From Hyphobacterium sp. CCMP332 (lineage in GTDB: Bacteria; Bacteroidota; Bacteroidia; Cytophagales; CCMP332), in NCBI GenBank assembly GCA_014323545.1, contig CP058647.1, positions 936,001-1,000,000 on the forward strand: 64,000 nt of DNA, read 5' to 3'. Shown here in pieces: positions 63,190 through 64,000 of this stretch. Position 1 is the first letter of the stretch; the number at the start of each line of letters is the position of its first letter. The notes under the pieces were generated by a model. That model had not been told where the DNA came from, searched no databases, and saw only the letters and a list, made by a program, of their open reading frames with translations. A program made the position numbers and the translations under genes.

Positions 63190-64000
63190 ATGATTAACAC
63201 AGCTCTTGATATTAAATCTAAATTAAAAGAAGTATTTGGTTATGACTCCTTCAGAGGGAAGCAGGAAAGTATTATAGACAATCTTCTCGCTGGCAATAAT
63301 ACGCTGGTAATAATGCCTACCGGTGCAGGGAAATCCCTGTGTTATCAATTGCCCGCTGTACTTTTAGAAGGTACTGCAGTAGTAATATCCCCGTTGATCG
63401 CACTCATGAAAAATCAGGTTGATCAAATGAATGCCATAGGTATAAATGCCAAAGTGCTTAACTCGACACTTTCCAGAAGTGAAATGAACAAAGTCAAAAA
63501 ACAGACTTTAAATGGGGAAGTAAAACTGCTCTACGTGGCACCGGAGTCTCTTTCCAAAGAAGATAATGTCATTTTTTTTAAACAGGTAAATATTTCTTTT
63601 GTGGCCGTTGATGAGGCACATTGTATCTCGGAATGGGGTCATGATTTTCGTCCGGAATATCGAAGAATAAAAGAAATAATTGCTCAACTGGGAGATTTAA
63701 ACGTTATAGCCCTAACTGCCACAGCAACGCCAAAAGTTCAATTGGATATTATCAGAAATCTCCAAATGGAGGACGCTAATATCTTTAAAACCTCATTCAA
63801 CCGAGAAAATCTATATTATGAAATAAGACCAAAAAAAGATTCGAGAAAACAGCTTATAAAGTTTGTCAAAAAACATAAGGGAAAGTCGGGAATTGTTTAT
63901 TGCTGGAGTAGGAAAAAGGTAGAAGAAATTGCGGAATTTTTAAAAGTGAACGGTATTAAATCCCGGCCTTATCACGCGGGGATGGATTCTTCTATCAGGG
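63190..64000 (+). CDS. recQ: ATP-dependent DNA helicase RecQ, N-terminal part
   Basis: The frame is open from the ATG at 63190 to the window end (270 codons), so the gene is cut off. The helicase motifs appear in order: FGYDSFRGKQESII (motif 0), Walker A MPTGAGKSLCYQLPA (about 38-52), SPLIALMKNQVDQM, the DEAH box with the RecQ aromatic loop VDEAHCISEWGHDFRPEY, ALTATATP (motif III), FNRENLYYE and IVYCWSRKKVEEIAEFL (motif IV). RecQ unwinds DNA 3' to 5' in recombination and repair. The RQC and HRDC regions would lie beyond the window. Confidence 0.95.
   Translation, partial: MINTALDIKSKLKEVFGYDSFRGKQESIIDNLLAGNNTLVIMPTGAGKSLCYQLPAVLLEGTAVVISPLIALMKNQVDQMNAIGINAKVLNSTLSRSEMNKVKKQTLNGEVKLLYVAPESLSKEDNVIFFKQVNISFVAVDEAHCISEWGHDFRPEYRRIKEIIAQLGDLNVIALTATATPKVQLDIIRNLQMEDANIFKTSFNRENLYYEIRPKKDSRKQLIKFVKKHKGKSGIVYCWSRKKVEEIAEFLKVNGIKSRPYHAGMDSSIR

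Noticed and set aside
1-64000. CRISPR arrays, insertion sequences, prophage or integrase genes
   Set aside because: No regularly spaced exact repeats, transposase, integrase or phage-structural proteins were recognised. The window is core chromosome.

Overview
The window is an AT-rich, gene-dense piece of a bacterial chromosome from the phylum Bacteroidota, most likely a gliding-type relative of the Cytophagales or Flavobacteriales. The evidence is a set of markers almost confined to that phylum: GldC, a PorQ-type protein, a PorE-type OmpA protein and two proteins ending in type IX secretion (T9SS) C-terminal sorting domains. There are no Shine-Dalgarno-like leaders. Several starts are preceded by TAnnTTTG/TAnnTTCGC boxes resembling the Bacteroidota sigma-A -7 element. 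No rRNA, tRNA, CRISPR array, insertion sequence or prophage was seen; this is core chromosome with a few accessory surface genes.

Layout. 1-3369 (+): truB (3' end), ribF, a two-subunit 3-oxoacid CoA-transferase and an M48 lipoprotein protease, packed as one operon. 3370-9375: an EEP-family lipoprotein, gldC, a histidine-degradation pair (fused FTCD plus hutI), an unknown outer-membrane-like protein and dcd. 9478-14694: a 1020-residue T9SS cargo protein and an M13 metallopeptidase, each closed by a hairpin terminator. 14724-22307: a DUF4403 lipoprotein, an SBBP-like fragment, two MORN-repeat proteins, a PorV/PorQ-like barrel and a helix-hairpin-helix outer-membrane protein. 22302-24575: UDP-glucose dehydrogenase and UDP-glucuronate decarboxylase, giving UDP-xylose. 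24651-31739: hslU-porQ, lon and a divergent porE-like gene. 31736-35714: GH3-dxr-rseP operon. 35794-42288: HtrA protease, class C acid phosphatase and a 1411-residue TPR-CHAT protein. 42293-46136: both methylmalonyl-CoA mutase subunits. 46489-53681: dnaA, a LOG-family protein, YceI, an acetyl-CoA hydrolase/transferase, a TerB-like protein, adenine deaminase and an orphan TRAP binding protein. 53751-64000: clpB, a SirB2-like/cytochrome c fusion, a stand-alone T9SS sorting domain, a MarR regulator, a DUF2723 membrane protein, rlmB, manC and the 5' part of recQ.

Themes. Protein quality control is dense (lon, hslU, clpB, HtrA, RseP, M48, M13). lon and clpB share a TGYCA-NNN-TGNC-type promoter motif, suggesting common stress control. 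The MarR gene at 57537 and the YceI gene at 48562 share an operator-like sequence around the palindrome TGTATATACA, suggesting that the MarR protein controls both itself and the distant YceI gene. Carbon metabolism includes two unrelated CoA-transferase systems, methylmalonyl-CoA mutase and the final steps of histidine breakdown. Envelope functions (T9SS, gliding, nucleotide-sugar synthesis) fill most of the rest. I found no convincing new multi-gene defence or mobile system. The best leads are the two shared-regulator motifs, the cargo-less T9SS sorting domain and the large TPR-CHAT protein.
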